Positions 33,844 through 41,860 of a DNA stretch of 64,000 bases are shown here, piece after piece. The stretch comes from Roseimicrobium gellanilyticum. GTDB lineage: Bacteria > Verrucomicrobiota > Verrucomicrobiia > Verrucomicrobiales > Verrucomicrobiaceae. The stretch's first letter is position 1; each line of letters starts with the position of its first letter. Both the position numbers and the translations under genes were made by a program. The notes under the pieces are model-generated. The model did not search any database, was not told where the DNA came from, and saw only the letters and a program-made list of their open reading frames with translations. The stretch covers positions 372,001-436,000 of the forward strand of contig NZ_QNRR01000001.1 in assembly GCF_003315205.1 (NCBI RefSeq), in the 5' to 3' direction.

Positions 33844-35163
33844 TCACACCGGATACTCCCACGGTCCGCGATACTTCCGGGCCAACAACTTGCTCGCCTC
33901 TTCATCGCCGATGATGAGTTCCTTCTCGGCATCCCAGCGGATGCTCCGTCCAGCCTTCCATGAGAGCATGCCGAGCAGGGGCAGGCACGATGAACGGTGG
34001 GCGCTCTCGATGTCTGCCACCGGTTTGCGTTTTTGCTCGATGGCATCGATCAGATCCGCCCACAAGGCGCCGATGTTGTGGCCGTCACCTTGGGGCTCCT
34101 GAAGCTGGGAGTCGCCATGTGTGTTGGGTGTCTTGCCATCCGCAGGGTAGAAGGTCCATCCATCCTTCCAGCCGATGTGCAGCGTTCCCTTCTCACCGTA
34201 GAAGTAGCAGCCCACATTGTGATGTTCAGGACCGTTTCCAGCGAAGCGGCGGTGTTCCCACACGGCAGTGAAGTTTTCGAACTCGAACGTGGCTACCTGG
34301 TGATCCGGTGTGTCGGTGGTCTGCTCCTTGTCATTCAGGATGGCGGGACCGGCGATGTCGCGTCCGCCGGTGCAGTACACCGTCTTGGGTCCCTTCTCGC
34401 CGCTCCACCAGAGCACCTGGTCCAGCCAATGCACGCCCCAGTCGGCCATGGTGCCATTGGCAAAGTCCAGGAAACCGCGCCAGCCGCCGGGGTGGATCTT
34501 GCTGCAAAAGGGGCGGAGGTTGGAAGGGCCGCAGTACAGATCCCAGTTCATGCCCTTGGGCGGCTGGACGTTGGCCTTGGGGGCTTCCGGACCGCCTCTG
34601 CTGTGGGCGAAGCAGCGCACCATGCCCACCTTGCCCACGGCACCGCTCTTCAGGAAATTCATGGCCTCCACGTGATGCGGCCCGATGCGGCGATGCAGGC
34701 CCACCTGCACGAGCACTCCGGAGTCTTTGGCCGCATGCACCATCGCCTTGCTTTCGTTCACGGTGTGTCCGGTGGGCTTTTCCACCAGTACATGGGCGCC
34801 CGCCTTCACCGCAGCGATGGTCTGCAGCGCATGCCAGTGATCCGGCGTTGCGATGATCACGATCTCCGGCTTCTCCTTCTCCAGCATCTCGCGGTAGTCC
34901 TCGTACTTCTTCGGCGTCTCGCCGTTCTCGGCATTGACGTCGTTCACCGCATTCTCCGCCACGTTGTCATCCGCATCGCACACGGCGCACACAGTGACGC
35001 GACCGGAGGCGATGGCTTCGCGCAGGATGTTCATGCCCCACCAGCCGGATCCGATGAGCGCCGTGCGGTATTTCTTCCCAGACTTCTGCGCCAGGATGGG
35101 CACGGCGGAGAAGGCACTGGCCGCAGTGACAGCGGCGGTCGTCAGGAAGTGGCGGCGTTGCAT
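33844..35163 (-). CDS. Tat-exported Gfo/Idh/MocA-family oxidoreductase
   Basis: A 439-residue paralogue of the protein at 15177. The start MQRRHFLTTAAV is a twin-arginine signal, the Rossmann motif is LIGSGWWGMN and the catalytic EKP lies in VEKPTGHT. The segment CGPSNLRPFCSKIHPGGWRGFLDFANGTMADWGVHWLDQVLWW is typical of the Planctomycetes/Verrucomicrobia branch. The substrate is unknown, probably a sugar derivative. The ATG at 35163 coincides with the Tat signal; an upstream in-frame start is not supported. It is a single gene, divergent from the small protein at 35284. Confidence 0.88.
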   Translation of the reverse strand: MQRRHFLTTAAVTAASAFSAVPILAQKSGKKYRTALIGSGWWGMNILREAIASGRVTVCAVCDADDNVAENAVNDVNAENGETPKKYEDYREMLEKEKPEIVIIATPDHWHALQTIAAVKAGAHVLVEKPTGHTVNESKAMVHAAKDSGVLVQVGLHRRIGPHHVEAMNFLKSGAVGKVGMVRCFAHSRGGPEAPKANVQPPKGMNWDLYCGPSNLRPFCSKIHPGGWRGFLDFANGTMADWGVHWLDQVLWWSGEKGPKTVYCTGGRDIAGPAILNDKEQTTDTPDHQVATFEFENFTAVWEHRRFAGNGPEHHNVGCYFYGEKGTLHIGWKDGWTFYPADGKTPNTHGDSQLQEPQGDGHNIGALWADLIDAIEQKRKPVADIESAHRSSCLPLLGMLSWKAGRSIRWDAEKELIIGDEEASKLLARKYRGPWEYPV

Positions 35164-35283
35164 GGGCGTGAGAATGGCAGGCGGATCGTGGAGAGGGAGA
35201 AATCGTGACGGAGTGGCGGATTCAGTCAAGAATCTTCCTGATGCGCCAGCGAATCGGCGAGGTTACCTTGGACGCCGCAGCAC

Positions 35284-35670
35284 ATGGAGACCGCCGAATT
35301 GATAGAACCAGGATTCACAGTGGCCGATGCCAATAGGCCGGACCTGACCACTACCGAGGGAAACCTGCGGATTCATTTCACCCAATGGAACGACGAGCCC
35401 ACCCAGGTGTTGTTCGTGGATGCCATCGCTCATCGCTGGGGGGAGATCAATTGGGATGGTGAGTTGGAAGGGGAACACTTTGATGGTACCCACATCATCC
35501 ATCAGTCGAAGTGGATGCAATCGCTTTTCGATTGCCGCGAGTGTGCCCCTGAGGCGGGGTACAAACACTACAGGCTTAATTTCAATGCGGCGGGGTCTCT
35601 TGAGGTTATTGCCCGAGAAGTGACTGTGGAGATCGGTGGCGACGGGACGACGGAATACTCTCCCGGCTAG
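35284..35670 (+). CDS. Hypothetical protein
   Basis: A 128-residue acidic soluble protein without signal or membrane segments and with no family I recognise. It is strand-rich by composition (alternating hydrophobic residues) and contains a CREC pair in FDCRECAPEAGYKHYRLNF. It is followed eight bases later by a perfect hairpin (35678-35701). ATG start without a ribosome binding site. Codon use is similar to its neighbours. Confidence 0.5.
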   Translation: METAELIEPGFTVADANRPDLTTTEGNLRIHFTQWNDEPTQVLFVDAIAHRWGEINWDGELEGEHFDGTHIIHQSKWMQSLFDCRECAPEAGYKHYRLNFNAAGSLEVIAREVTVEIGGDGTTEYSPG

Positions 35671-35677
35671 CGCGAAA

Positions 35678-35701
35678 ATGGCGGGTTGGGAAACCCGCCA
35701 T
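35678..35701. terminator. Perfect hairpin between convergent genes
   Basis: ATGGCGGGTT (35678-35687) pairs with AACCCGCCAT (35692-35701) around GGGA. It lies eight bases after the plus-strand gene and 96 bases beyond the minus-strand glutaredoxin stop. On the minus strand it is followed by TTTT, which fits a rho-independent terminator for glutaredoxin; on the plus strand there is no U tract. The rest of the intergenic region (35702-35796) holds a TTTGCG-rich short repeat. Confidence 0.5.
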
Positions 35702-35796
35702 CCGCTGTCCGGTCAGGAGACCCGACTTCCTGGAAACTTTTGCGTCCTTTGCGTTCTTTTGCGGCTATTCCCAACCGCATTGCTGGCCGACGACGC

Positions 35797-36054
35797 TCAG
35801 CTTTCTGGATTCACCGGATACCCCTTCTCCTCCCACCATTCCTCAAGTTCATCCGCGCCGAAGTCGGCCAGGATCTCACCGTCCACGTCGATGCTCGGGG
35901 CCTTGGTCTGGCCGGTGAGTTCGCGCATTTCTTCGCGGGCTTCCTGATCGGCAGAGACGTTCAGTGTCGTGTATTCGATGCCGTGGTCGTCGAGCCACTC
36001 CATCGCTTCATCGCACCAGGGGCAACCGGACTTTACAAACAAGCGGACATTCAT
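35797..36054 (-). CDS. Glutaredoxin-family protein
   Basis: An 85-residue protein with the dithiol active site CPWC near the N-terminus (KSGCPWCDEAMEWLDDHG), then KAPSIDVDGEILADFGADEL, where the TxAPxxxVDG cis-proline region of glutaredoxins is clear. It reduces disulfides with glutathione or a thioredoxin-like donor. The ATG at 36054 was chosen since a frame open to 36252 would give a 66-residue extension without conserved features. Slightly acidic; cytoplasmic. Confidence 0.9.
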   Translation of the reverse strand: MNVRLFVKSGCPWCDEAMEWLDDHGIEYTTLNVSADQEAREEMRELTGQTKAPSIDVDGEILADFGADELEEWWEEKGYPVNPES

Positions 36055-36161
36055 GGGGGTTATTTGAGATTTGGATTTTTTTGGGGGTGAATTTTTGGGG
36101 AGTGAGACAGGCAATGAAGCGCTGGGGTTCAGCGCTTCCTCATTCCTGCGCTCAATGCAAT

Positions 36162-37358
36162 TTATTTTGTCCGCAGATCGACACACACAACACTGCCTGA
36201 GGCATTCCGGCCGTACAGCAATCCGTTGGCGAGCACGGGTACGGTCCAGCATTTGGGGTCGAGCACCTGGCCACGTGAGAGTGGCTCGAATGCCTTCGGA
36301 GAGGCCTTGGCGACGACGAGTTCACCGGATTCGCACAGGAGGATCAGCTTGTCACCGGCGGCGATTACTGCTCCGGCCCCGGCGCTTTTCTCTTCCCAGA
36401 GCTGCCTGCCTGTCGCCAGCTCAATGCACTTCAGGCTGGCACCGCGATCTTCATTGCCATCGATGCCGTAGAGGTGGCCATCGATGAGGATGGAGGCGTT
36501 CATCTGATTGCGCATCACGCGGTTCTGCCACACCACCTGCGGTTCACTTCCGCCGAGCTTGAGCAGGGCCGCGCCCTTGTTGTAGCCGGAGGAAATGAAG
36601 GCATGACCCTCATGGATGACGGGGTCAGCAGCATTCACGCCGTAGCTCGTGGTCCACTTGTGCTCCCACACTTTCGCACCTGTCTTGGGATCGATGGCCA
36701 CGTAGGCGCGTCCCGAGCCGAAGGTGAGCAGCGTCTTCCCATCCTGCTGGTAGGGCAGGGGAGTGGAGTAGCCGGCGTTTTCGTCCGGGGATTTCCACAC
36801 AACCTTGCCGGAGGCCTTGTCCAGGGCCACGCCGTGCTCGCCGACATTCAGCACCACGAGATTTTCCCAAATCAGCGGAGCTCCGGTGTAGCCCCAGTCA
36901 GGGAGGCGGAGTCCGGTTTCCTGCTGGATGTTTTTCTGCCACACGATTTTTCCCGTGGCTGCGTCGAAGCAGAACATGTCCCCCCAGCGGCTGAGGTGAT
37001 ACAGCTTTCCATCTGCGAGAGTAGGGGTGCCGGTGGTGCCGCCCTGGAAGAACTTGTCCCCAAGCTCCGCGGGGTAGGTGTGTTTCCACACTTCCTTTCC
37101 GGTCACTGCGTCGAAGCAGAAGACAGTGTCCTTTCCATCCGCATGGCCCGTAGTGTAGACCTTTCCGTCCGCGACGACGAAGGACGAATAGCCCAGGCCC
37201 ACGGATGCCTTCCACAGAATCTTGGGGGAATCCTTCCAGTCGACCTTCCAGTCGGTTTCCTTGGAGATGCCGTTTCTGTCCGGCCCGCGCCATTGGGGCC
37301 AGTCTGCCCCCATCACGCTGGCGAGGGGTAGGAAACAGAGAAGAGCGAAGTGTCTCAT
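36162..37358 (-). CDS. Exported PQQ-like beta-propeller protein
   Basis: A 398-residue protein with a short signal peptide (MRHFALLCFLPLASVMGA). The mature part starts DWPQWRGPDRNGIS, the usual opening of the secreted WD40-like/PQQ-repeat proteins of this phylum. About seven repeats of the form VYTTGH...FCFDAVTGKEVWK follow; AxTGKxxW is the PQQ-repeat tryptophan docking motif. It likely serves as a scaffold or redox-linked propeller in the periplasm, with or without PQQ. It follows the related gene at 37495 in the same direction with 136 bases between them; that gap contains a strong hairpin. Confidence 0.85.
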   Translation of the reverse strand: MRHFALLCFLPLASVMGADWPQWRGPDRNGISKETDWKVDWKDSPKILWKASVGLGYSSFVVADGKVYTTGHADGKDTVFCFDAVTGKEVWKHTYPAELGDKFFQGGTTGTPTLADGKLYHLSRWGDMFCFDAATGKIVWQKNIQQETGLRLPDWGYTGAPLIWENLVVLNVGEHGVALDKASGKVVWKSPDENAGYSTPLPYQQDGKTLLTFGSGRAYVAIDPKTGAKVWEHKWTTSYGVNAADPVIHEGHAFISSGYNKGAALLKLGGSEPQVVWQNRVMRNQMNASILIDGHLYGIDGNEDRGASLKCIELATGRQLWEEKSAGAGAVIAAGDKLILLCESGELVVAKASPKAFEPLSRGQVLDPKCWTVPVLANGLLYGRNASGSVVCVDLRTK

Positions 37359-37411
37359 GGTACGCAGGATGGGTAGTGGCAGGTGGTGAGTGGTGGGCAG
37401 GGAATCAAACG

Positions 37412-37446
37412 GTGGAGCGGGCGTTCCGTAGGGACGCCCGCTCCAC
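37412..37446. repeat. Strong 16-bp hairpin, REP-like or terminator
   Basis: GTGGAGCGGGCGT (37412-37424) pairs perfectly with ACGCCCGCTCCAC (37434-37446). The stem extends inward by one G-T wobble and two G-C pairs, leaving a GTA loop. It lies between the two PQQ-propeller genes and 49 bases beyond the stop of the upstream one (minus strand). The minus-strand side is followed by CGTTTGATT, a poor U tract. It may be an intergenic repeat like the ones at 42722 and 54529. Confidence 0.7.
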
Positions 37447-37494
37447 AGTAGGTGAGTGATGGTGGGTCACTGGCCGCGGCGAAGCAGCCAAAAG

Positions 37495-38805
37495 CTATTT
37501 CGCCTGCACCACCTTGCACAGATGCGTCTTTGTGCGCACGAAAATGGCACCATCCGCCACTGCAGGCGAGGCAGTGACGGGAGACTCGAACTTGCTGGAG
37601 GCAATCACCTTGAACTCCGGTGCGGCGGCAACCACGGTGACGTCTCCTGTGTCGCTGATGAAATAGATGCGGTCCTTGGTGGCAATGGGCGAGGCGACGA
37701 ACTTGCCTGGCGAGATGCGCTCGCTCCACACGTCCTCACCGGTCTTGGGATCGGCGCAGGTACCCACGGCGGCTCCGGTGGCCTGGAAGATGTGGCCATT
37801 CAGGAGGATGGGACTGGAGAGCACGGCATTGCGCTTGGCGCGGTCCCAGAGGATGCGTGGCGTCTCGGTGAGATCTCCTTTGGCGTCCTTGTCCAGCTTC
37901 AGCGCGGTGAGATGGGAGCGCTCGGAACCAGTGTTGATGTACACGATGTTGCCATCCACCACGGGGCGGGCTGAGGCGTTGAACTCGGTGTGACGGATGG
38001 TCCAGATTTCTTTGCCCGTCTTGGCGTCATAGCCGAACGCGGCGCGGGAACCCACGGAGATGACCTGCCACTGCCCGTCCACATTCATCAGGGTCGGGGT
38101 GCCGTAGGCCTTGCGCAGATCGCCGTCGCGGGTGGGTTTGCCTTCCTTGTCGAGGTCGCCGTAGTCGGTGGTACGGTTGGTCGTCCACACGGTCTTGCCC
38201 GTGTCCTTCTCCAGCGCGGTGACAAATTGTTTGTCGATGCCGTCAAAGGTGAGGATCAGGAGATTCTCAAACAGCACCGGCGTGGAGCCCGGACCGCGGA
38301 AGTGACGCACATTGATGTCACGGCGCTGCCAGATGACCTTGGCCGTCTTGGGGTCCAGCTTCGCGGTGCCATACGTGCCGAAGTGGACGTACACACCGGT
38401 CTCATCCATGGTGGGCGAGGGTGCGGCGTAGTTGTTCACCGGATTGCCCAGTTCTTCCGGCGCTTCGTTTTCGAAAAGAAGCTTGTGGTGGACAATCTTT
38501 CCGTCATGCCGGTTGATGGCATAGACGTACATCTTGTGGCCATCTGTGGTGGCGGAGGTGAACCAGACCAGATCCCCACCGATGATGGGGGAGCAGTGGC
38601 CTTCATTCTCGATGGGCGTCTTCCACGCAATGCCCTTGCCGCTCGCTTCGTCCCACTCCAGCGGCAGCTTTGCCCATTCGGACTCCGGAATCTTCCCGTC
38701 GCGCGTGGGTCCCTGGCGGTCCGGCCAGAAGAGGGGGGTGGTCGCTGGCTCTGCGAGCAGCGTGCCGCAACTGAGCAGGGTGGTGAGGAGCGCGGGCAGT
38801 TTCAT
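37495..38805 (-). CDS. Exported PQQ-like beta-propeller protein
   Basis: A 436-residue paralogue of the gene downstream. A signal peptide (about residues 1-18, ending LLA) is followed by repeats such as VYAINRHDGKIVHH, GTAKLDPKTAKVIWQRRD, ALEKDTGKTVWTTN and GYDAKTGKEIWTI, again with the PQQ-repeat Gly-Lys-x-x-Trp. The N-terminus LFWPDRQGPTRDGKIP differs from its neighbour. Periplasmic; function unknown. A TlpA-like thioredoxin gene lies upstream on the same strand, with a hairpin terminator between them, so the three are not necessarily one transcript. Confidence 0.85.
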   Translation of the reverse strand: MKLPALLTTLLSCGTLLAEPATTPLFWPDRQGPTRDGKIPESEWAKLPLEWDEASGKGIAWKTPIENEGHCSPIIGGDLVWFTSATTDGHKMYVYAINRHDGKIVHHKLLFENEAPEELGNPVNNYAAPSPTMDETGVYVHFGTYGTAKLDPKTAKVIWQRRDINVRHFRGPGSTPVLFENLLILTFDGIDKQFVTALEKDTGKTVWTTNRTTDYGDLDKEGKPTRDGDLRKAYGTPTLMNVDGQWQVISVGSRAAFGYDAKTGKEIWTIRHTEFNASARPVVDGNIVYINTGSERSHLTALKLDKDAKGDLTETPRILWDRAKRNAVLSSPILLNGHIFQATGAAVGTCADPKTGEDVWSERISPGKFVASPIATKDRIYFISDTGDVTVVAAAPEFKVIASSKFESPVTASPAVADGAIFVRTKTHLCKVVQAK

Positions 38806-38822
38806 GCAGGGTAGGAGAGCAC

Positions 38823-38859
38823 AAAAAAACGCACGGCAAAACGAATGTCTTGCCGTGCG
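38823..38859 (-). terminator. Rho-independent terminator of the TlpA-like gene
   Basis: On the minus strand a perfect ten-base stem (38850-38859 with 38830-38839) and a ten-base loop are followed by seven T. It starts 30 bases after the stop of the thioredoxin-like gene at 38890, so it should end that transcript. The stem contains GCCGTGCG, giving a stable G-C-rich hairpin. Confidence 0.85.
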
Positions 38860-38889
38860 GGATAAATGGTTTCGAAGCGACCTTATTAT

Positions 38890-39849
38890 TTACTCTGCCG
38901 CAAGGTACTTCTCCACGAGTTCCTCGAGCTTGCCCCGTGCGTTGGTGCTCACCACCATGCCCTTCTTGTCCACCAGCCACATCGCGGGAATGCTGTTGAT
39001 CCCATATTTGGTGGAAATGTCGTTTTTCCAACCCTTGCCATCGAAATACTGGGGCCATGCCATGCCCTTGTCCTTCACAAAAGCCTCCAGCTTGGCCTTG
39101 TCCTGATCGAGCGAAATGCCCACGATCTCGAAGCCCTTGGGATGCAGCTTTTCATAGGCCTTCAGCACGTTCGGCATTTCCGCCACACACGGGCCACACC
39201 ACACGGCCCAGAAGTCGATGAGCACCACCTTGCCTCGCATCTTGGAGAGATCGATTTCACGGCCATCCACGGCGGTGAATTTCAGATCCAGGGGTTTGTC
39301 TTTGATGCCTGCGAGCGCGGTGATGGATTTGAGCTTCTGCTCAAACATCGGGGCAAACTTGCTCTGGGGATTTGCCTTGAGATAGGCCTCGGCGTCCTTG
39401 GCCCAGGCCGTTTCGCCGCCGGGCGATTCGTCCAGGTTCTGGACCCTGTTGACCAGCTTCATGCCCGTGGCATTTGCCTTCATCTCGGCGGAGGCGTCGG
39501 GCGCGTTGAGAATTTCGTCGGCCAGCTTGTCCGCAGAGGGAGCATCTTTCTGGCCCACGAAGTCGCGGGCGCGTGAGATTTCCAGCTCGAAGTACTTGGC
39601 TTCCCAGCGTCGGGCATCGGTCGGTGCCTTCTCGCTAAACGCCTTGGCTGCGGCGTCGTATTCGGCGAGTCCCTTCTTCAGCATCTCCACCGCCTCCTCC
39701 CGGGACTTGGGGCGTGTCTCCGGCTGCTTGATGCTCTTCATGGCCGCTTCTACTTTTTTCCAGCTTTCGTCGGCAGCGGCGTCGGCGAAAATTTGAGGGA
39801 CGGCCAGGGCATAGGCAGCGGCCAGGAGGGTCAGGATGCGGGCTTGCAT
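38890..39849 (-). CDS. TlpA/ResA-like thioredoxin with N-terminal helical domain
   Basis: A 319-residue exported protein. A signal peptide (about residues 3-23) is followed by an Ala/Lys/Glu-rich helical domain of about 160 residues. The C-terminal half is a TlpA-type thioredoxin fold: GKVVLIDFWAVWCGPCVAEMPN carries the WCGPC active site, and later INSIPAMWLVDKKG has the cis-Pro. ResA/TlpA proteins act in the periplasm as disulfide reductases, for example in cytochrome c maturation. The long N-terminal helical part is not typical of them. ATG at 39849; a hairpin with seven T follows the stop. Confidence 0.88.
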   Translation of the reverse strand: MQARILTLLAAAYALAVPQIFADAAADESWKKVEAAMKSIKQPETRPKSREEAVEMLKKGLAEYDAAAKAFSEKAPTDARRWEAKYFELEISRARDFVGQKDAPSADKLADEILNAPDASAEMKANATGMKLVNRVQNLDESPGGETAWAKDAEAYLKANPQSKFAPMFEQKLKSITALAGIKDKPLDLKFTAVDGREIDLSKMRGKVVLIDFWAVWCGPCVAEMPNVLKAYEKLHPKGFEIVGISLDQDKAKLEAFVKDKGMAWPQYFDGKGWKNDISTKYGINSIPAMWLVDKKGMVVSTNARGKLEELVEKYLAAE

Positions 39850-39957
39850 GGGGACAAGGTACAGGCAGCTTCCGAAGCACGGCAAGCATATCTCCCGGGC
39901 GGCGGGTGAATTCCTCCTGAAGAAAGCGCACGGCGGGAGCGTTAGCAGCCTTCTGTC

Positions 39958-40944
39958 ATGTCCACCTTCTCCTCTTTCTCTCTTTTGGCCGTCATTGGCA
40001 TGGGCTTCATCACGCTGTCACCTGCGCACCTCTGTGCTGAACTGACGGATGAGCAAAAGAAGGTGCCTCTGGAGGTGGATACGAAGGATGCATCGCTGGC
40101 CAAAGTGGTGCTGCTGGCAGGCACTCCCAGCAATAAACCCGGACAGCACGAGTATTTCGCCGGCTGCGCTCTCATGCTGGACTGGCTGAAGCAACAACCC
40201 GGTGTGTGGCCCGTGATGGTGGCGGAGGGCTGGCCGAAGGATGAGTCGATTCTCAAGGGCGCCAAATCCGTGGTCTGCTACATGGATGGGGGTGACAAGT
40301 TTGCCTTGTTGGAGCCTGCTCGCTGGCAGCGCATTTCCCAGCTCATGGATGAAGGCGCCGGGCTCATCATGCTGCACCAGGCGGTGGAGGTGCCTGAAGC
40401 TCAGGCGGCTCAGTTCAAGTCCTGGATGGGGGGTGTCTGGCAGAAGGACATTGGCAATCGTGGTCATTGGGACATGAGCTTTGATAGCATCCCGCAACAT
40501 GACACCACGCGCGGGGTGAAGCCCTTTGCCGCACCGAAGGACGGATGGCTCTTCAACTTGCACTTCGCGGACAGGGGCGTGACGCCACTCCTCACCGGTC
40601 AGGTACCGGACAAATCCCGCACCACGGAAGATGCGAAGTCACACGCTGGTCGCGCCGAAGTCATCGCCTGGGCCTATGAACGCGCCAATGGCGGGCGCAG
40701 CGTGGGATTCACCGGATGTGACCTGCACTCCGCGTGGGGCATCGAGAGCCAGCGGCGCTTCATGGTGAATTCGATTCTCTGGGCATCGAAACTTCCCGTG
40801 CCGGACGCAGGCACCACGGTGCCAGCCTGCAGCGATGACGATTTGAAGAAGAACTGGGATCGCAAGGCTCTCATCCTCCGCGGCAAGCCCGCGCAGCCAG
40901 CCGCAACTTCACCTACTGCCAGCACCACCGGAAACTCCCAATGA
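39958..40944 (+). CDS. Exported ThuA-like protein
   Basis: A 328-residue protein with a signal peptide (residues about 1-27, ending LCAE). The mature part resembles the ThuA/trehalose-utilisation class I glutamine amidotransferase-like fold: KVVLLAGTPSNKPGQHEYFAGCALMLDWLK, then GAGLIMLHQAVE, and GHWDMSFDSIPQHDTTRGVKPF. The Cys/His catalytic set of amidotransferases is not clear, as is usual for ThuA. The tail is Pro/Thr-rich low complexity. It overlaps the next gene by four bases (ATGA), so the three plus-strand genes 39958-42715 are one operon. Confidence 0.8.
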   Translation: MSTFSSFSLLAVIGMGFITLSPAHLCAELTDEQKKVPLEVDTKDASLAKVVLLAGTPSNKPGQHEYFAGCALMLDWLKQQPGVWPVMVAEGWPKDESILKGAKSVVCYMDGGDKFALLEPARWQRISQLMDEGAGLIMLHQAVEVPEAQAAQFKSWMGGVWQKDIGNRGHWDMSFDSIPQHDTTRGVKPFAAPKDGWLFNLHFADRGVTPLLTGQVPDKSRTTEDAKSHAGRAEVIAWAYERANGGRSVGFTGCDLHSAWGIESQRRFMVNSILWASKLPVPDAGTTVPACSDDDLKKNWDRKALILRGKPAQPAATSPTASTTGNSQ

Positions 40945-41831
40945 ACAAAAAGGCACTGTCACTGACGTTCTGCACCCTTCTCAGTCTTACAGCACCCGCG
41001 GTGTGGAGTGCAGAAACCGAAATCGTCGATGCCCTCAGGACGGGTCAATTCAATGTGAAAGTGGTTGGTGACCACGCCACGGAGATCGGCTGGGGGAAGG
41101 GAGAATGGACGCCCGAATTGTGGAACAAGCTTCCGGAGTTGCCGGAAATGTCGCTGGTGCGTGGCACGGCGAAGTTTGCCGATGCCAAGGCGCTGGAGGT
41201 GCTCACGAAGCTGCCAAAACTCCATACGGTCTATTTCAACGCCACGATCTTCGATGACTCGGGCTTTGCCGTGCTCGCGAAGTGCAAAGAACTGCAGAGC
41301 ATCTCGCTGGATCACAACTTCATCATCAGTGGCAGCGGAGCGGGCGCGCTCAAGGATTTGCCGAAGCTGAAGTCGCTGCGTTTCGGCGGCTGCACGAAGA
41401 TGACCAGCGAAGCGGCAAAAGCTTGCGCACAGCTTACCCAGTTGGAGTCCCTTCAGTTCTTCCACATGGGGGCCAGTGATGAAGACGTGGCCACGCTCCT
41501 GCCACTCGCTGGAAATCTGAAAGCCTTCGTGGTTGCCTCGCAATTCAACGGTGAGTTGAGCGGAGCTGCTTTGGAGCACCTGGCGAAGTTTAAGAATCTG
41601 GAGTCGCTCAAGTTTGGCGAAGTCGTGGTAAGCTATGATGGTGGACTGAAGCATCTGGCTACACTAAAGAACCTCAAGAAACTGGAGCTCGACAAGGTCG
41701 GCGCCAGCGAGGAGGACATCAACAAGCTGAAGGCGGCGCTGCCCGGCTGCGAGATCAAGTGGACCCCGCCATCTGCCCAAGAAGCGGAACGCTATCAGAA
41801 GAGTCTCGCCAAGCTGCGTGGAAATTCTTAA
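40941..41831 (+). CDS. Exported leucine-rich-repeat-like protein
   Basis: A 296-residue protein with a signal peptide (about 1-23) and about five to six repeats of roughly 24 residues with the spacing LPKLHTVYFNATIFDDSGFAVLAKC, LPKLKSLRFGGC and LKNLKKLELDKVG, like ribonuclease-inhibitor-type leucine-rich repeats. Such proteins bind other proteins. It starts with ATG overlapping the stop of the ThuA gene (ATGA). The C-terminus is a short charged helix. Periplasmic or surface location is inferred. Confidence 0.75.
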   Translation: MNKKALSLTFCTLLSLTAPAVWSAETEIVDALRTGQFNVKVVGDHATEIGWGKGEWTPELWNKLPELPEMSLVRGTAKFADAKALEVLTKLPKLHTVYFNATIFDDSGFAVLAKCKELQSISLDHNFIISGSGAGALKDLPKLKSLRFGGCTKMTSEAAKACAQLTQLESLQFFHMGASDEDVATLLPLAGNLKAFVVASQFNGELSGAALEHLAKFKNLESLKFGEVVVSYDGGLKHLATLKNLKKLELDKVGASEEDINKLKAALPGCEIKWTPPSAQEAERYQKSLAKLRGNS

Positions 41832-41860
41832 GCTACGATTCCTTCATTTTCACGAATCCC

